Assembly (NCBI RefSeq): GCF_001431405.1
Contig: NZ_LDJL01000009.1
Span: forward strand, 124,001-188,000
Source: Pseudoxanthomonas dokdonensis
GTDB taxonomy: Bacteria > Pseudomonadota > Gammaproteobacteria > Xanthomonadales > Xanthomonadaceae
Reading direction: 5' to 3'
DNA: 64,000 bases
A model generated the notes under the pieces. That model did not search any database, was not told where the DNA came from, and saw only the letters and a program-made list of their open reading frames with translations. The translations under genes and the position numbers were made by a program. Positions 49,186 through 57,827 of this stretch are shown here, piece after piece. The stretch's first letter is position 1. Each line of letters opens with the position of its first letter.

Positions 49186-50439
49186 ATGTTCCCGCGAGCC
49201 GTCCGTATCGAAGCCTATGACCCCGAACTGGCTGCCGCCATCGCCGCCGAGTGCCAGCGCCAAGAGGATCATGTCGAGCTGATCGCCAGCGAAAACTATG
49301 CCAGCCCGTGCGTGATGGAAGCCCAGGGTACCCAGCTGACCAACAAGTACGCCGAGGGCTATCCGCACAAGCGCTATTATGGCGGTTGCGAATACGTCGA
49401 CATCGCCGAGCAGCTGGCGATCGACCGCCTCAAGCAGTTGTTCGGTGTCGACTACGCCAACGTGCAGCCGCACTCGGGCAGCCAGGCCAACCAGGCCGTC
49501 TATCTGGCGCTGCTGAATCCGGGCGACACCATCCTGGGCATGAGCCTGGCCCACGGTGGCCACCTGACCCACGGCGCCAAGGTCAACGTCAGCGGCAAGC
49601 TGTTCAACGCGGTCCAGTACGGGGTCAACGACCAGGGCCTGATTGATTACGACGAAGTCGAGAAGCTGGCGCTGGAGCACAAGCCGAAAATGGTGGTGGC
49701 CGGTTTTTCCGCCTATTCGCAGAAGATTGACTGGGCGCGCTTCCGTGCCATCGCCGACAAGGTCGGTGCCTACCTGTTCGTCGACATGGCGCACGTCGCC
49801 GGCCTGGTCGCCGCCGGTGTCTATCCGAGCCCGGTCGATCACGCGCACGTGGTCACCTCGACCACCCACAAGACCCTGCGCGGTCCGCGTGGCGGCATCA
49901 TCATCGCCAAGGGCGCAGGCGAAGAGATCGAGAAGAAGCTGCAGTCGATCGTGTTCCCCGGCATCCAGGGCGGCCCGCTGATGCACGTCATCGCGGCCAA
50001 GGCGGTGGCGTTCAAGGAAGCGCTGGAGCCAGCCTTCACCGCCTACCAGCAGCAAGTGGTCAGGAACGCGCAGGCGATGGCCAAGGTCATCATCGAGCGT
50101 GGCTACAAGATTGTGTCCGGCGGCACCGAAAACCACCTGATGCTGGTCGACATGATCGGCAAGGACGTCAGCGGCAAGGACGCGGAGGAAGCGCTGGGCA
50201 AGGCCCACATCACCGTCAACAAGAACTCGGTGCCCAACGACCCGCGCAAGCCGTTCGTGACCTCGGGCCTGCGCATCGGCACCCCGGCGGTGACCACCCG
50301 CGGTTACCAGGAAGCCGACTGCATCGAGCTGGCCAACCTGATGTGCGACGTGCTGGATGCGCCCAAGGACGAAGCGGTGATTGCCCGGGTCCGCGATGCG
50401 GTCACCGCGCAATGCCGCAAGTATCCGGTGTATGGTTGA
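49186..50439 (+). CDS. glyA: Serine hydroxymethyltransferase
   Basis: PLP enzyme that interconverts serine and glycine and loads one-carbon units on tetrahydrofolate. The product is 417 residues, the usual bacterial length, from the ATG at 49186 preceded by GGAG. The PLP lysine lies in [16 protein letters not shown]. Also present: [19 protein letters not shown] and [18 protein letters not shown] (substrate loop) and [14 protein letters not shown] (PLP phosphate). It leads the glyA-nrdR-GNAT-ribD run; nrdR starts 108 bp later. Confidence 0.97.
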   Translation: MFPRAVRIEAYDPELAAAIAAECQRQEDHVELIASENYASPCVMEAQGTQLTNKYAEGYPHKRYYGGCEYVDIAEQLAIDRLKQLFGVDYANVQPHSGSQANQAVYLALLNPGDTILGMSLAHGGHLTHGAKVNVSGKLFNAVQYGVNDQGLIDYDEVEKLALEHKPKMVVAGFSAYSQKIDWARFRAIADKVGAYLFVDMAHVAGLVAAGVYPSPVDHAHVVTSTTHKTLRGPRGGIIIAKGAGEEIEKKLQSIVFPGIQGGPLMHVIAAKAVAFKEALEPAFTAYQQQVVRNAQAMAKVIIERGYKIVSGGTENHLMLVDMIGKDVSGKDAEEALGKAHITVNKNSVPNDPRKPFVTSGLRIGTPAVTTRGYQEADCIELANLMCDVLDAPKDEAVIARVRDAVTAQCRKYPVYG

Positions 50440-50547
50440 TATGACCGGACTGGCGGCGAGCAGCCGGGGACCAGGTCACAGCCCGGGCCGCCGGCGGATG
50501 ACGTCGAAGCTCCGGTACCTGCTTCACCTTCCTCGAACCGGCCACTG

Positions 50548-51072
50548 ATGCATTGTCCCTTCTGCCAGCACAGCGACACCCGGGTAATTGATTCACGTGT
50601 GTCCGAAGACGGCGCGACCATCCGTCGCCGTCGTGAGTGCGAGGCATGCGGCGACCGTTTCTCGACCCTGGAGACGGTGGAACTGAAATTGCCGGCGATC
50701 ATCAAGAGCGATGGCCGTCGTGATGTCTTCGATGCACGCAAGCTGCGGGCCGGGTTTGATCGCGCACTGCAGAAGCGGCCGGTATCCGAAGAGCAGATCG
50801 AGGCAGCGGTTCGCGCCGTCATCCAGCAGATGCGGATGAGCGGTGAGCGCGAGCTGGCTTCGCGCCGACTGGGCGAATTCGTGATGGCCGAACTGCGCAA
50901 GCTCGACCATGTCGGCTACGTGCGTTTTGCCTCGGTCTACCGCAGTTTCGAGGACGTCGCCGACTTCCGCGAGGAAATCGAGAAGCTCGAACGCGACATT
51001 CCCGCCAGCAGCGAACAGCTGTCGCTGCTCAGTGGCGAAGTGGTGCCGATAGACAAGAACAAGAAGCGCTGA
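50548..51072 (+). CDS. nrdR: Transcriptional repressor NrdR
   Basis: Nucleotide-sensing repressor of ribonucleotide reductase genes. The product is 174 residues. The zinc ribbon uses C3, C6, C31 and C34 (MHCPFCQH ... CEACGDRF). The ATP-cone domain spans about residues 49-139 ([29 protein letters not shown]-type sequence, read here as [12 protein letters not shown]). The C-terminal about 20 residues are a variable tail ending DKNKKR. The glyA-nrdR-ribD order is the common gammaproteobacterial one. It would act on NrdR boxes elsewhere; I see none in this window. Confidence 0.95.
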   Translation: MHCPFCQHSDTRVIDSRVSEDGATIRRRRECEACGDRFSTLETVELKLPAIIKSDGRRDVFDARKLRAGFDRALQKRPVSEEQIEAAVRAVIQQMRMSGERELASRRLGEFVMAELRKLDHVGYVRFASVYRSFEDVADFREEIEKLERDIPASSEQLSLLSGEVVPIDKNKKR

Positions 51073-51081
51073 GGCCGAGCC

Positions 51082-51567
51082 ATGCCGGTGCGGCTGGATT
51101 ATCTGTGTCAGCGGCCGGACCTGATTGCTGGCCTGGCCCAGGCCCACGTTGACGCATTCGGTGCGCTGTTGCCCGGCTGGACCGTCGAAGCCGCGGCCGC
51201 CGAACTGGCCACCCATCGCCAGGCGGAGGCGATCCCGACCACACTGGTGGCGTTGCAGGACGGACGGTGGCTGGGCTCGGTCAGCCTGCTGCAGAACGAT
51301 CACGAAGACATCCGCCAGTACTCGCCCTGGCTGGCCAGCCTGGTAGTCACGCCGGAGGCGCGCGGACAGGGAATCGGCCAGCAACTGGTACATGCCTGCG
51401 TGGCCCTGGCCGGACGGCTGCAGGTGCCACGCCTGTATCTGTACTGCACGGATGCGGTGGCGTTCTATCAACGTCTGGGCTGGCAGGTGCACGACCACAT
51501 TGCGTTGGCATCGTTGCAGGTGACGGTGATGAGCATCCAGCCGCCGGCGGCACCCCCGCAGCCGTAG
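51082..51567 (+). CDS. GNAT family N-acetyltransferase
   Basis: 161-residue acetyltransferase fold. Acetyl-CoA motif A is LASLVVTPEARGQGIGQQLV (about residues 89-108), with the R/QxxGxG/A pattern intact, followed by YLYCTDAVAFYQRLGW, the motif B helix with its conserved Tyr. Substrate unknown. It starts ten bases after nrdR and precedes ribD by 131 bp, so it is probably in the same transcript. Confidence 0.85.
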   Translation: MPVRLDYLCQRPDLIAGLAQAHVDAFGALLPGWTVEAAAAELATHRQAEAIPTTLVALQDGRWLGSVSLLQNDHEDIRQYSPWLASLVVTPEARGQGIGQQLVHACVALAGRLQVPRLYLYCTDAVAFYQRLGWQVHDHIALASLQVTVMSIQPPAAPPQP

Positions 51568-51698
51568 AGGTTCCTGCTGCGCTGCATGCGCTGCAATGTC
51601 GTGTGCATCATCCGCTCCGGGCAACGCGATCGTCGCCGGCCTTTGCCGCCCCGCCGCGCTGGCTTGGCTAACGGGCAGAAGCAGGCGATCATGGCCGC

Positions 51699-52796
51699 AT
51701 GAGCGAATTCTCCGCGTGGGATCACCAAATGATGGCGCGCGCGCTGCGGCTGGCCGAGCGCGGCGCCTACACCTGCAAGCCGAATCCGATGGTCGGCTGC
51801 GTGCTCAGCCATGACGGGCAGATCGTCGGCGAAGGCTTCCACCAGCGGGCCGGCGAGGCGCATGCCGAGGTGCACGCGCTGCGTGCGGCCGGTGGCCGTG
51901 CCTTCGGCGCTACCGCCTACGTGACGCTGGAGCCGTGCGCGCATACCGGCCGCACCGGCCCCTGTGCCGACGCGCTGATTGCCGCAGGCGTCAGCGAGGT
52001 CGTCGCGGCGATGCAGGACCCGTTCGCGGAGGTCGCCGGCAAAGGCTTCGACAAATTGCGCGCGGCCGGCATCCGGGTCCGGGTCGGCTTGATGGAAGCG
52101 CAGGCGCGCCAGCTCAACCATGGCTTCCTGTCGCGGATCGAACGTGGCCGGCCGTGGCTGCGGGTCAAGCTGGCCTGCAGCCTGGACGGGCGGACCGCGA
52201 TGGCCAATGGCGATTCCAAATGGATCAGTGGCGAAGCCTCGCGGCTGGACGTGCAGCACTGGCGGGCCCGCGCTGGCGCCATCCTGACCGGCGCCGGCAC
52301 GGTATTGGCCGATGACCCGTCATTGACGGTGCGGCTGGGCGACGACACTGCGTTCGTGCCGCCGCTGCGGGTGGTGCTGGATGCCGGCCTGGCGACGGTC
52401 GCCCGCGGCAAGGTCCGAGAGGGCGATGCGCCGACCTTGTACGTGCACGTCGCCGATGCCAAACCACCACGGCAGATGCAGGCGCAGACAGCGGTGGCCG
52501 CCGCCGAGGGTGGCCGCTTCGATCTCCTGGCCGTGCTGCGCTTGTTGGCCGCGCGCGGTGTCAACGAAGTCCAGGTCGAGGCCGGTTCGACCCTGGCCGG
52601 TGCGTTTGTCGAGGCCGGCCTGGCCGACGAAATCCTGCTGTATGTGGCGCCGGTACTGCTCGGCGACAGCGCCCGACCGTTGTTCTCCGGCCTGGATATC
52701 CAGCAGATGATGCAGCGCAGGCATTTCCGGATCGTCGATTCACGTGTCATTGGAACCGATCAACGGATATTGTTACGCCCTTCTCATTCAAGCTAG
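51699..52796 (+). CDS. ribD: Riboflavin biosynthesis deaminase/reductase RibD
   Basis: Bifunctional enzyme for steps 2 and 3 of the riboflavin pathway. The product is 365 residues. The N-terminal deaminase has the zinc motif H55-x-E57 (GEAHAEVHA) and C80/C89 (LEPCAHTGRTGPC); the C-terminal NADPH-dependent reductase domain spans about 150-360 (VKLACSLDGRTAMANGDSKWISG, GAGTVLADDPSLTVR). The gene lies upstream of the FMN riboswitch, with a methyltransferase between, so it is not under the control of that switch if transcribed from upstream. Confidence 0.95.
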   Translation: MSEFSAWDHQMMARALRLAERGAYTCKPNPMVGCVLSHDGQIVGEGFHQRAGEAHAEVHALRAAGGRAFGATAYVTLEPCAHTGRTGPCADALIAAGVSEVVAAMQDPFAEVAGKGFDKLRAAGIRVRVGLMEAQARQLNHGFLSRIERGRPWLRVKLACSLDGRTAMANGDSKWISGEASRLDVQHWRARAGAILTGAGTVLADDPSLTVRLGDDTAFVPPLRVVLDAGLATVARGKVREGDAPTLYVHVADAKPPRQMQAQTAVAAAEGGRFDLLAVLRLLAARGVNEVQVEAGSTLAGAFVEAGLADEILLYVAPVLLGDSARPLFSGLDIQQMMQRRHFRIVDSRVIGTDQRILLRPSHSS

Positions 52797-52815
52797 TCGC
52801 ACAGCGGAGTCCCTG

Positions 52816-53631
52816 ATGTCGTTCCACGATCATTTTTCGGCGTTGGCCAAGGCCTATGCAGCCTCGCGCCCGACGTATCCGGAGGTGATGTATGAGGCGA
52901 TATCACGGGTGGTTCCGGCCAGCGCAAGGGTCTGGGAGCCAGGCTGCGGCAGTGGCCAGGCCACGCTCGGGCTGGCCGAGCGCTTCGCCCACGTCTATGC
53001 CACCGATCCCAGCGCGGCGTTGATCGAGCGTCATGCGGCGGTGCTGGCCCCGCGCGCCAACGTCAGCGTCGCGGTCGAGCAGGCCGAAACACCGTCGCTG
53101 GCCGACAACAGCGTCGGCCTGATTGCGGTGGCCCAGGCCCTGCACTGGTTCAACCGGCCGCGGTTTTTTGCCGAGTGCGAACGGGTGCTGCAGCCGGGAG
53201 GCATCCTCGCCGCCTGGACCTACCAGGACATTGTGTTTTCCGATGACCTGGCCGATGTCGCCGAGGCGGTGCGCGATGACATCGACCCGTACTGGCCGCC
53301 ACAGCGCAACGACGTCGATGTCGGCTATGTCGGATATGCGTGGCCGTTCGAACCACTGCCGGTGCCGGCGATGTGGATGTCGGCCGAATGGAACCTGCCG
53401 CAGCTGGTCGAATACTTCGCCAGCCTGTCGGCCTCGGCCTGCTTCCTGGCCGCCACCGGCCGCGACCCGGTCGAAATCCACGGCCCGGAACTGGCCGCCG
53501 CCTGGGGCGACCCGCAGCGCGTGCGGACCATGCGCTGGCCGCTGGTACTGCACCTGCGGCGCAAACCGGAGCAATCCGACGCCGCGGAAGAAGCCGGAGC
53601 ATCGAACGATGCACCGCCAGCCAGCGGCTGA
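52816..53631 (+). CDS. Class I SAM-dependent methyltransferase
   Basis: 271-residue soluble methyltransferase from the ATG at 52816 (MSFHDHFSALAKAYAASRPTYP), preceded by GCGGAG; an in-frame ATG inside ribD would add 24 residues without family likeness. SAM motif I is VWEPGCGSGQATLGL (about 39-53), motif II VYATDPS, and motif post-II/III includes VGLIAVAQALHWF and a PGG turn (LQPGGILAAW). This type resembles the yeast trans-aconitate/Crg1-like branch. Substrate unknown. It ends 72 bp before the riboswitch. Confidence 0.85.
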   Translation: MSFHDHFSALAKAYAASRPTYPEVMYEAISRVVPASARVWEPGCGSGQATLGLAERFAHVYATDPSAALIERHAAVLAPRANVSVAVEQAETPSLADNSVGLIAVAQALHWFNRPRFFAECERVLQPGGILAAWTYQDIVFSDDLADVAEAVRDDIDPYWPPQRNDVDVGYVGYAWPFEPLPVPAMWMSAEWNLPQLVEYFASLSASACFLAATGRDPVEIHGPELAAAWGDPQRVRTMRWPLVLHLRRKPEQSDAAEEAGASNDAPPASG

Positions 53632-53702
53632 ACACTCCGTTGCGGGCCCGGGACAGCGCCCGGTGCTAGAATGCGCGCGCCGGTTCGCCGGCATCACGTA
53701 AC

Positions 53703-53885
53703 GTCTTCAGGGCGGGGTGGAATTCCCCACCGGCGGTAGGTTTCCGGCAGCAAACGTTGCCAGTTACAAGCCCGCGAGCGCTTTCGGGAATCTTCCCGGA
53801 AGGTCAGCAGATCCGGTCCGATGCCGGAGCCGACGGTCCGGCTTTGCTGCCTGCAGCAGAGCCCATAGTCCGGATGAAAGAAGAC
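53703..53885 (+). ncRNA. FMN riboswitch (RFN element)
   Basis: Cis-regulatory aptamer that binds flavin mononucleotide. Conserved blocks in order are TCTTCAGGGCGGGGTG, ATTCCCCACCGGCGGT, AGCCCGCGAGCG, GGTCAGCAGATCCGGT, GCCGACGGT and ATAGTCCGGATGAAAGAAGA. The closing helix P1 pairs GTCTTC (53703-53708) with GAAGAC (53880-53885). A variable arm (GGGAATCTTCCC region near 53790) and a second (GGCTTTGCTGCCTGCAGCAG) fit the six-helix fold. It precedes ribE-ribBA-ribH and is followed by an intrinsic terminator, indicating control by premature termination. Confidence 0.95.
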
Positions 53886-53922
53886 AGAATCGCCGCCTGC
53901 GCGTTACCGCGCCGGTGCGTCT

Positions 53923-53945
53923 GCCTCATGCCTTGAGGCGTTTTT
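53923..53945 (+). terminator. Expression-platform terminator of the FMN riboswitch
   Basis: Stem GCCTCA / TGAGGC, loop of five, G, then five T (53941-53945), 38 bases after the aptamer. FMN binding would favour this hairpin and stop transcription before ribE. Confidence 0.8.
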
Positions 53946-53970
53946 CGCTCACTCTTGCGGGAAACGTTTC

Positions 53971-54084
53971 ATGTCCAATCAATCAGCCACTTCAGCGCCC
54001 GTCGCGCTTACCGTCGTATCTCCTGGTCGAGGCAACTGCCCTCGAGCCAGCGGCCATCGCGTGTTTGCCCGGGGAGGGTGCTGA
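53971..54084 (+). CDS. Possible 37-residue leader peptide between riboswitch and ribE
   Basis: Short frame MSNQSATSAPVALTVVSPGR... ending GGC, with a weak GCGGGA about 8 bases before its ATG. Its TGA (54082-54084) ends one base before the ribE ATG (54086), so ribosomes finishing it could re-start on ribE. The ribE ribosome-binding site (GGGGAGGG, 54071-54078) lies inside this frame. The peptide has no recognisable domain. It may be a real coupling leader or a chance frame; only conservation would tell. Confidence 0.35.
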   Translation: MSNQSATSAPVALTVVSPGRGNCPRASGHRVFARGGC

Positions 54085-54085
54085 C

Positions 54086-54697
54086 ATGTTCACCGGCATC
54101 ATCGAAGGCGTCGGCAGCCTGGCCCACGCAGAAACCCGCGGCGGCGATGCCCGCTTCGTGATCAACGTCGGCAGCCTGCCGTTCGACAACGTGCAACTGG
54201 GCGAAAGCATTGCGGTCAATGGCGTCTGCCTGACCGTGGTCGAATTCGACGCCAGCAGCTTTGCGGTCGACGCCTCCACCGAAACCCTGTCACTGACCAC
54301 CCTGGGACGCCTGCAGCCTGCGGCGCTGGTCAACCTGGAGCGGGCAATGCGACCGACCGATCGGCTGGGCGGACATCTGGTCAGCGGCCACGTCGATGGC
54401 CTGGGCCAGGTCGCCGGCATTGAAGAAGATGCGCGCGCACAGCGCTGGCGTTTCAGTGCGCCGGCTGCGTTGCTGCGCTATATCGCCAAAAAGGGTTCGA
54501 TCTGCGTGGATGGGGTCAGCCTGACCGTCAACGCGGTCGATGAGCGGGGCTTCGAAGTGGCCTTGATTCCACACACCGTCAGCCACACCGCATTTGCGCA
54601 GACCCGGGTTGGCGATGCGGTCAATCTGGAAATTGATCTGGTCGCCCGCTACGTCGAACGTTTGCTCGGCGAACGTGGCCAGGGAGCAGGCGCATGA
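54086..54697 (+). CDS. ribE: Riboflavin synthase (alpha subunit)
   Basis: Final step of riboflavin synthesis: dismutation of two lumazines. The product is 203 residues from the ATG at 54086 with GGGGAGGG eight bases upstream; the frame is also open far upstream through the riboswitch, which is not coding. Two tandem lumazine-binding barrels are seen: MFTGIIEGVG...ESIAVNGVCLTVVE (1-97) and RMRPTDR-like GGHLVSGHVDG...KGSICVDGVSLTVNAV (98-185). It overlaps ribBA by four bases. Known as ribC or ribE depending on nomenclature. Confidence 0.95.
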   Translation: MFTGIIEGVGSLAHAETRGGDARFVINVGSLPFDNVQLGESIAVNGVCLTVVEFDASSFAVDASTETLSLTTLGRLQPAALVNLERAMRPTDRLGGHLVSGHVDGLGQVAGIEEDARAQRWRFSAPAALLRYIAKKGSICVDGVSLTVNAVDERGFEVALIPHTVSHTAFAQTRVGDAVNLEIDLVARYVERLLGERGQGAGA

Positions 54698-55788
54698 ACT
54701 TCGCTCCGATTCCCGAACTGCTGGAAGAAATCCGCCAGGGCCGGATGGTGGTCATCGTCGATGATGAGGACCGCGAGAACGAAGGCGACCTGATCATGGC
54801 CGCCGAACTGGTCAAGCCGTCGGACATCAACTTCATGGTCACCCACGCCCGCGGCCTGGTCTGCCTGTCGCTGACCCGCGAACGCTGCCAGCAACTGGGC
54901 CTGGCGCCGATGGTGCAGACCAATACCGCCCAGTTCCACACCAATTTCACCGTCAGCATCGAAGCCGCCGAGGGCGTCACCACCGGCATCTCCGCCTATG
55001 ACCGTGCCCATACCGTGCGCACCGCGGTGCGGCCCGATGCCAGCGCCAGCGATCTCAGCCAGCCCGGCCACATCTTTCCGCTGATTGCCCAGCCCGGTGG
55101 CGTGCTGACCCGCGCCGGCCATACCGAGGCCGCCAGCGACCTGCCGATGCTGGCCGGACTGGAGCCGGCGGGGGTGCTGGTCGAGGTGCTCAACCCCGAT
55201 GGCAGCATGGCGCGCCGGCCGCAACTGGAAGTGTTCGCCCGCGAACATGGTCTGAAGATGGGCTCGATTGCCGATCTGATCGCCTATCGGCTGGCCACCG
55301 AACACACCGTCGAGCGCATCGACGAGCGCGATATCGAAACCGAATTCGGTCCGTTCCAGCTGGTGACCTATCGCGACCGCATCGCCCACGACCTGCATTT
55401 CGCCCTGGTCCGCGGCCAGCCGCAGGCACAGACGCCGACCCTGGTGCGGGTGCAGGTCGAAAACCCGTTGGCCGATCTGCTGCATTGGCGGCGCGAGGAT
55501 TTCGGCGTCGCCGGCACCGATGCGCTGCGTGCGATTGCCGCGCAGGGGCAGGGGGTGATGGTGGTGCTGTCGGCACCGCGCGACACCGCGGCGCTGCTGG
55601 CACGGCTGCGCAAGCAGCCCGAGGCCAGCGGCAACAGCAAGGATGTCGGCCAGTGGCGGCGCAATGGCGCCGGCGCGCAGATCCTGGCGGATCTGGGACT
55701 GGGCAAGTTGCGGGTGCTGGGCCCGGCACGGCGTCAGGTCGGCCTGGCCGGCTTCGGCCTGGACGTGGTCGAATACGTCCAGCCCTGA
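54694..55788 (+). CDS. ribBA: RibB (DHBP synthase) fused to a degenerate GTP cyclohydrolase II domain
   Basis: 364 residues. The N-terminal RibB domain (about 1-205) makes 3,4-dihydroxy-2-butanone 4-phosphate from ribulose 5-phosphate; its metal/acid motif DDEDRENEGDLIMAAE (23-38) is intact, as are THARGLVC and RAGHTEAA. The C-terminal half follows the RibA fold, but the three zinc cysteines expected after RVxxEC are absent (RVQVENPLADLLHWRR), so GTP cyclohydrolase activity is very unlikely. A true ribA must be elsewhere. It lies in the riboswitch operon, overlapping ribE and 61 bp before ribH. Confidence 0.93.
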   Translation: MNFAPIPELLEEIRQGRMVVIVDDEDRENEGDLIMAAELVKPSDINFMVTHARGLVCLSLTRERCQQLGLAPMVQTNTAQFHTNFTVSIEAAEGVTTGISAYDRAHTVRTAVRPDASASDLSQPGHIFPLIAQPGGVLTRAGHTEAASDLPMLAGLEPAGVLVEVLNPDGSMARRPQLEVFAREHGLKMGSIADLIAYRLATEHTVERIDERDIETEFGPFQLVTYRDRIAHDLHFALVRGQPQAQTPTLVRVQVENPLADLLHWRREDFGVAGTDALRAIAAQGQGVMVVLSAPRDTAALLARLRKQPEASGNSKDVGQWRRNGAGAQILADLGLGKLRVLGPARRQVGLAGFGLDVVEYVQP

Positions 55789-55849
55789 TGCCCGGCGCCG
55801 CCAGCTGCGCTGACTGTTAAACTGCACGGCCTCGAGGAGTCCACCACCC

Positions 55850-56317
55850 ATGTCCCATTACGAAGGCGATCTGCGAGCTCCGGAAAGCGGGCGTTTCGCG
55901 ATCATTGCCAGCCGCTGGAACCTGCGCATCACCGATACCCTGGTAGCCGGTGCGCGGCAGGCGTTGGCCGCCAATGGCGTGGCCGAAGACGCCATCGACG
56001 TCATCCGCGTGCCCGGCGCCTGGGAAATTCCGTTGGCTGCTGCCCGTGTCGCCGCTGCTGGCGGCCATGTCGCGGTGATGGCGCTGGGTTGCGTGATCCG
56101 TGGCGATACCCGCCACTACGAACACGTCGCCGATGGCTGTGCCGAAGGCCTGATGCGGGTGCAGCTGGATTTCGGCGTGCCGGTGCTGAACGGCGTGCTG
56201 GCGGTGGAACGGGTCGAGGATGCCGACGCCCGTGCCGGTGGCAGCCACGGCAACAAGGGCGAGGAAGTCGCATTGGCGGCGATCGAAATGGCGCAACTGC
56301 TGGAGCAGTTGTCATGA
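55850..56317 (+). CDS. ribH: 6,7-dimethyl-8-ribityllumazine synthase
   Basis: Penultimate riboflavin enzyme, condensing the RibD product with the RibB product. The product is 155 residues, a normal length for the family. Signatures: [18 protein letters not shown] (substrate loop), [16 protein letters not shown], and [24 protein letters not shown] with the catalytic His. It usually assembles as a pentamer or 60-mer capsid. nusB begins 22 bases after the stop. Confidence 0.95.
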   Translation: MSHYEGDLRAPESGRFAIIASRWNLRITDTLVAGARQALAANGVAEDAIDVIRVPGAWEIPLAAARVAAAGGHVAVMALGCVIRGDTRHYEHVADGCAEGLMRVQLDFGVPVLNGVLAVERVEDADARAGGSHGNKGEEVALAAIEMAQLLEQLS

Positions 56318-56339
56318 ACCACAGCAAGCAGGTGCAACC

Positions 56340-56810
56340 GTGAACCGACCGCATCACCCCCCGCGCAAAGACGGCGTTGACCCGGTAACCCGCGCGCGTG
56401 CGCGCCGGCGTGCACTGCAGGCGGTCTACGCCTGGCAGCTGTCCGGTGGCGACGCCGGACAGATCATCGCCCAGTTCGCGCACGAGCAGGCGCATGAAAT
56501 CGCCGACCTCGAATACTTCGAGGATCTGGTGCGCGGCGTGATCAAGCACGCGCCGAGCCTGGACGAAGCGCTGCTGCCTTACCTGGACCGCAGCGTCGAC
56601 GAGGTCGATCCCATCGAGCGTGCGGTGCTGCGCATCGCCGCCTACGAACTGCTGCATCGCATCGACGTGCCGTACCGGGTGGTGCTCAACGAAGCCATCG
56701 AAACCGCCAAGCGGTTTGGGTCCGAACACGGCCATACCTATGTCAACGGCGTGCTCGACAAGGCGGCGGTGGAATGGCGGCCGGCCGAACTCAACAGTCG
56801 CGCGCGCTGA
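56340..56810 (+). CDS. nusB: Transcription antitermination protein NusB
   Basis: Partner of NusE/S10 in rRNA antitermination. The product is 156 residues from a GTG at 56340, with AGGTG eight bases upstream; no closer ATG exists in frame. The all-helical NusB core is visible: ARRRALQAVYAWQLSGGDA, YFEDLVRGVIKHAPSLDEALLPYLDRSVDEVDPIERAVLRIAAYEL (family signature region), and NEAIETAKRFGSEHGHTYVNGVLDK. The ribH-nusB-thiL order is highly conserved in proteobacteria. Confidence 0.94.
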   Translation: MNRPHHPPRKDGVDPVTRARARRRALQAVYAWQLSGGDAGQIIAQFAHEQAHEIADLEYFEDLVRGVIKHAPSLDEALLPYLDRSVDEVDPIERAVLRIAAYELLHRIDVPYRVVLNEAIETAKRFGSEHGHTYVNGVLDKAAVEWRPAELNSRAR

Positions 56811-56840
56811 GCGCGGCGACCTGCCGTTGCCGCCGGCCGC

Positions 56841-57812
56841 ATGAACACCGGTGAATTCGATCTGATCCAACAGATCCGCCGCCACATCGTGGCGCGCGAT
56901 GACGTGGTGCTGGGCATCGGTGACGATGCCGCATTGCTGCAGCTGCCGGCCAACCGGCAACTGGTCGTGGCGATGGACACGCTGAACATCGGCGTGCATT
57001 TCCCGCGCAACACCACGGCCGCCGACATTGGCTGGAAAGCGCTGGCGGTCAATCTCTCCGACCTGGCCGCGATGGGCGCCGAGCCGGCGTGGTGCACGCT
57101 GTCGTTGTCGCTGCCCGAGGCCGATGGCGATTGGCTGGATGGCTTCCTGCACGGGTTCACGGCCCTGGCCAGGCAACACCAGATCGCGCTGGTCGGCGGC
57201 GATACCACCCGCGGGCCATTGTCGGTCTGCGTCACCGTACATGGTCTGGTGGCAAGCGGAGAGGCCCTGCGTCGCGATGGCGCCCGGCTCGGTGACGACA
57301 TCTGGGTCAGCGGCAGCCTCGGCGATGCCGCCGCGGCATTGGCGCTGATGCTGGACGAAGATGGCCATCTGCAGGACGGCGACGAAGCACTGCGCCAGCG
57401 CCTGAACCGACCGACGCCACGCGTGCCACTGGGCCGGGCATTGCGCGGTGTCGCCCATGCGGCCATCGACGTGTCCGATGGCCTGCTCGCCGATCTGCAG
57501 CACATCTGCACTGCCAGCGACGTCGGCGCGCGGGTGCAACTGGCGGCGTTGCCGGCATCGGATGCCTTGCTGCGGGCGGTTGATCCCGAGCGCAGGCAGC
57601 AGTTGCAGGCCACCGGCGGCGATGATTACGAACTGTTGTTCAGTGCCCCGGTCAGCGCTCGCCAGGCCATCGAAGGCATCGCACTGGCAACGTTGACCCC
57701 GCTGCAGCGTATCGGCGGAATCGTCAATGGAGAGCGGGTGGTTGCACTGGCCGCAGATGGCCACGAATGGCAGCCATCAGAGCCGGGCTATCAGCATTTC
57801 TCGTGCAGATAA
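56841..57812 (+). CDS. thiL: Thiamine-monophosphate kinase
   Basis: Makes thiamine diphosphate from thiamine phosphate with ATP. The product is 323 residues, an AIRS/PurM-like fold. Conserved motifs: GEFDLIQQI (N-terminus), VLGIGDDAALL (metal site), VVAMDTLNIGVHF, VNLSDLAAMGAEPAW, ALVGGDTTRGPLSV, and ATGGDDYELLFSAP. It is the last gene of the riboswitch transcript; a palindromic repeat array starts 16 bp after the stop and may serve as the transcript end. Confidence 0.95.
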   Translation: MNTGEFDLIQQIRRHIVARDDVVLGIGDDAALLQLPANRQLVVAMDTLNIGVHFPRNTTAADIGWKALAVNLSDLAAMGAEPAWCTLSLSLPEADGDWLDGFLHGFTALARQHQIALVGGDTTRGPLSVCVTVHGLVASGEALRRDGARLGDDIWVSGSLGDAAAALALMLDEDGHLQDGDEALRQRLNRPTPRVPLGRALRGVAHAAIDVSDGLLADLQHICTASDVGARVQLAALPASDALLRAVDPERRQQLQATGGDDYELLFSAPVSARQAIEGIALATLTPLQRIGGIVNGERVVALAADGHEWQPSEPGYQHFSCR

Positions 57813-57827
57813 GCTGATACCTCACCC

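Noticed and set aside
53717-54085. Upstream extension of the ribE frame through the FMN riboswitch
   Set aside because: The region is an unmistakable RFN element with terminator. ribE has a strong ribosome-binding site and the family N-terminus MFTGIIEG at 54086.
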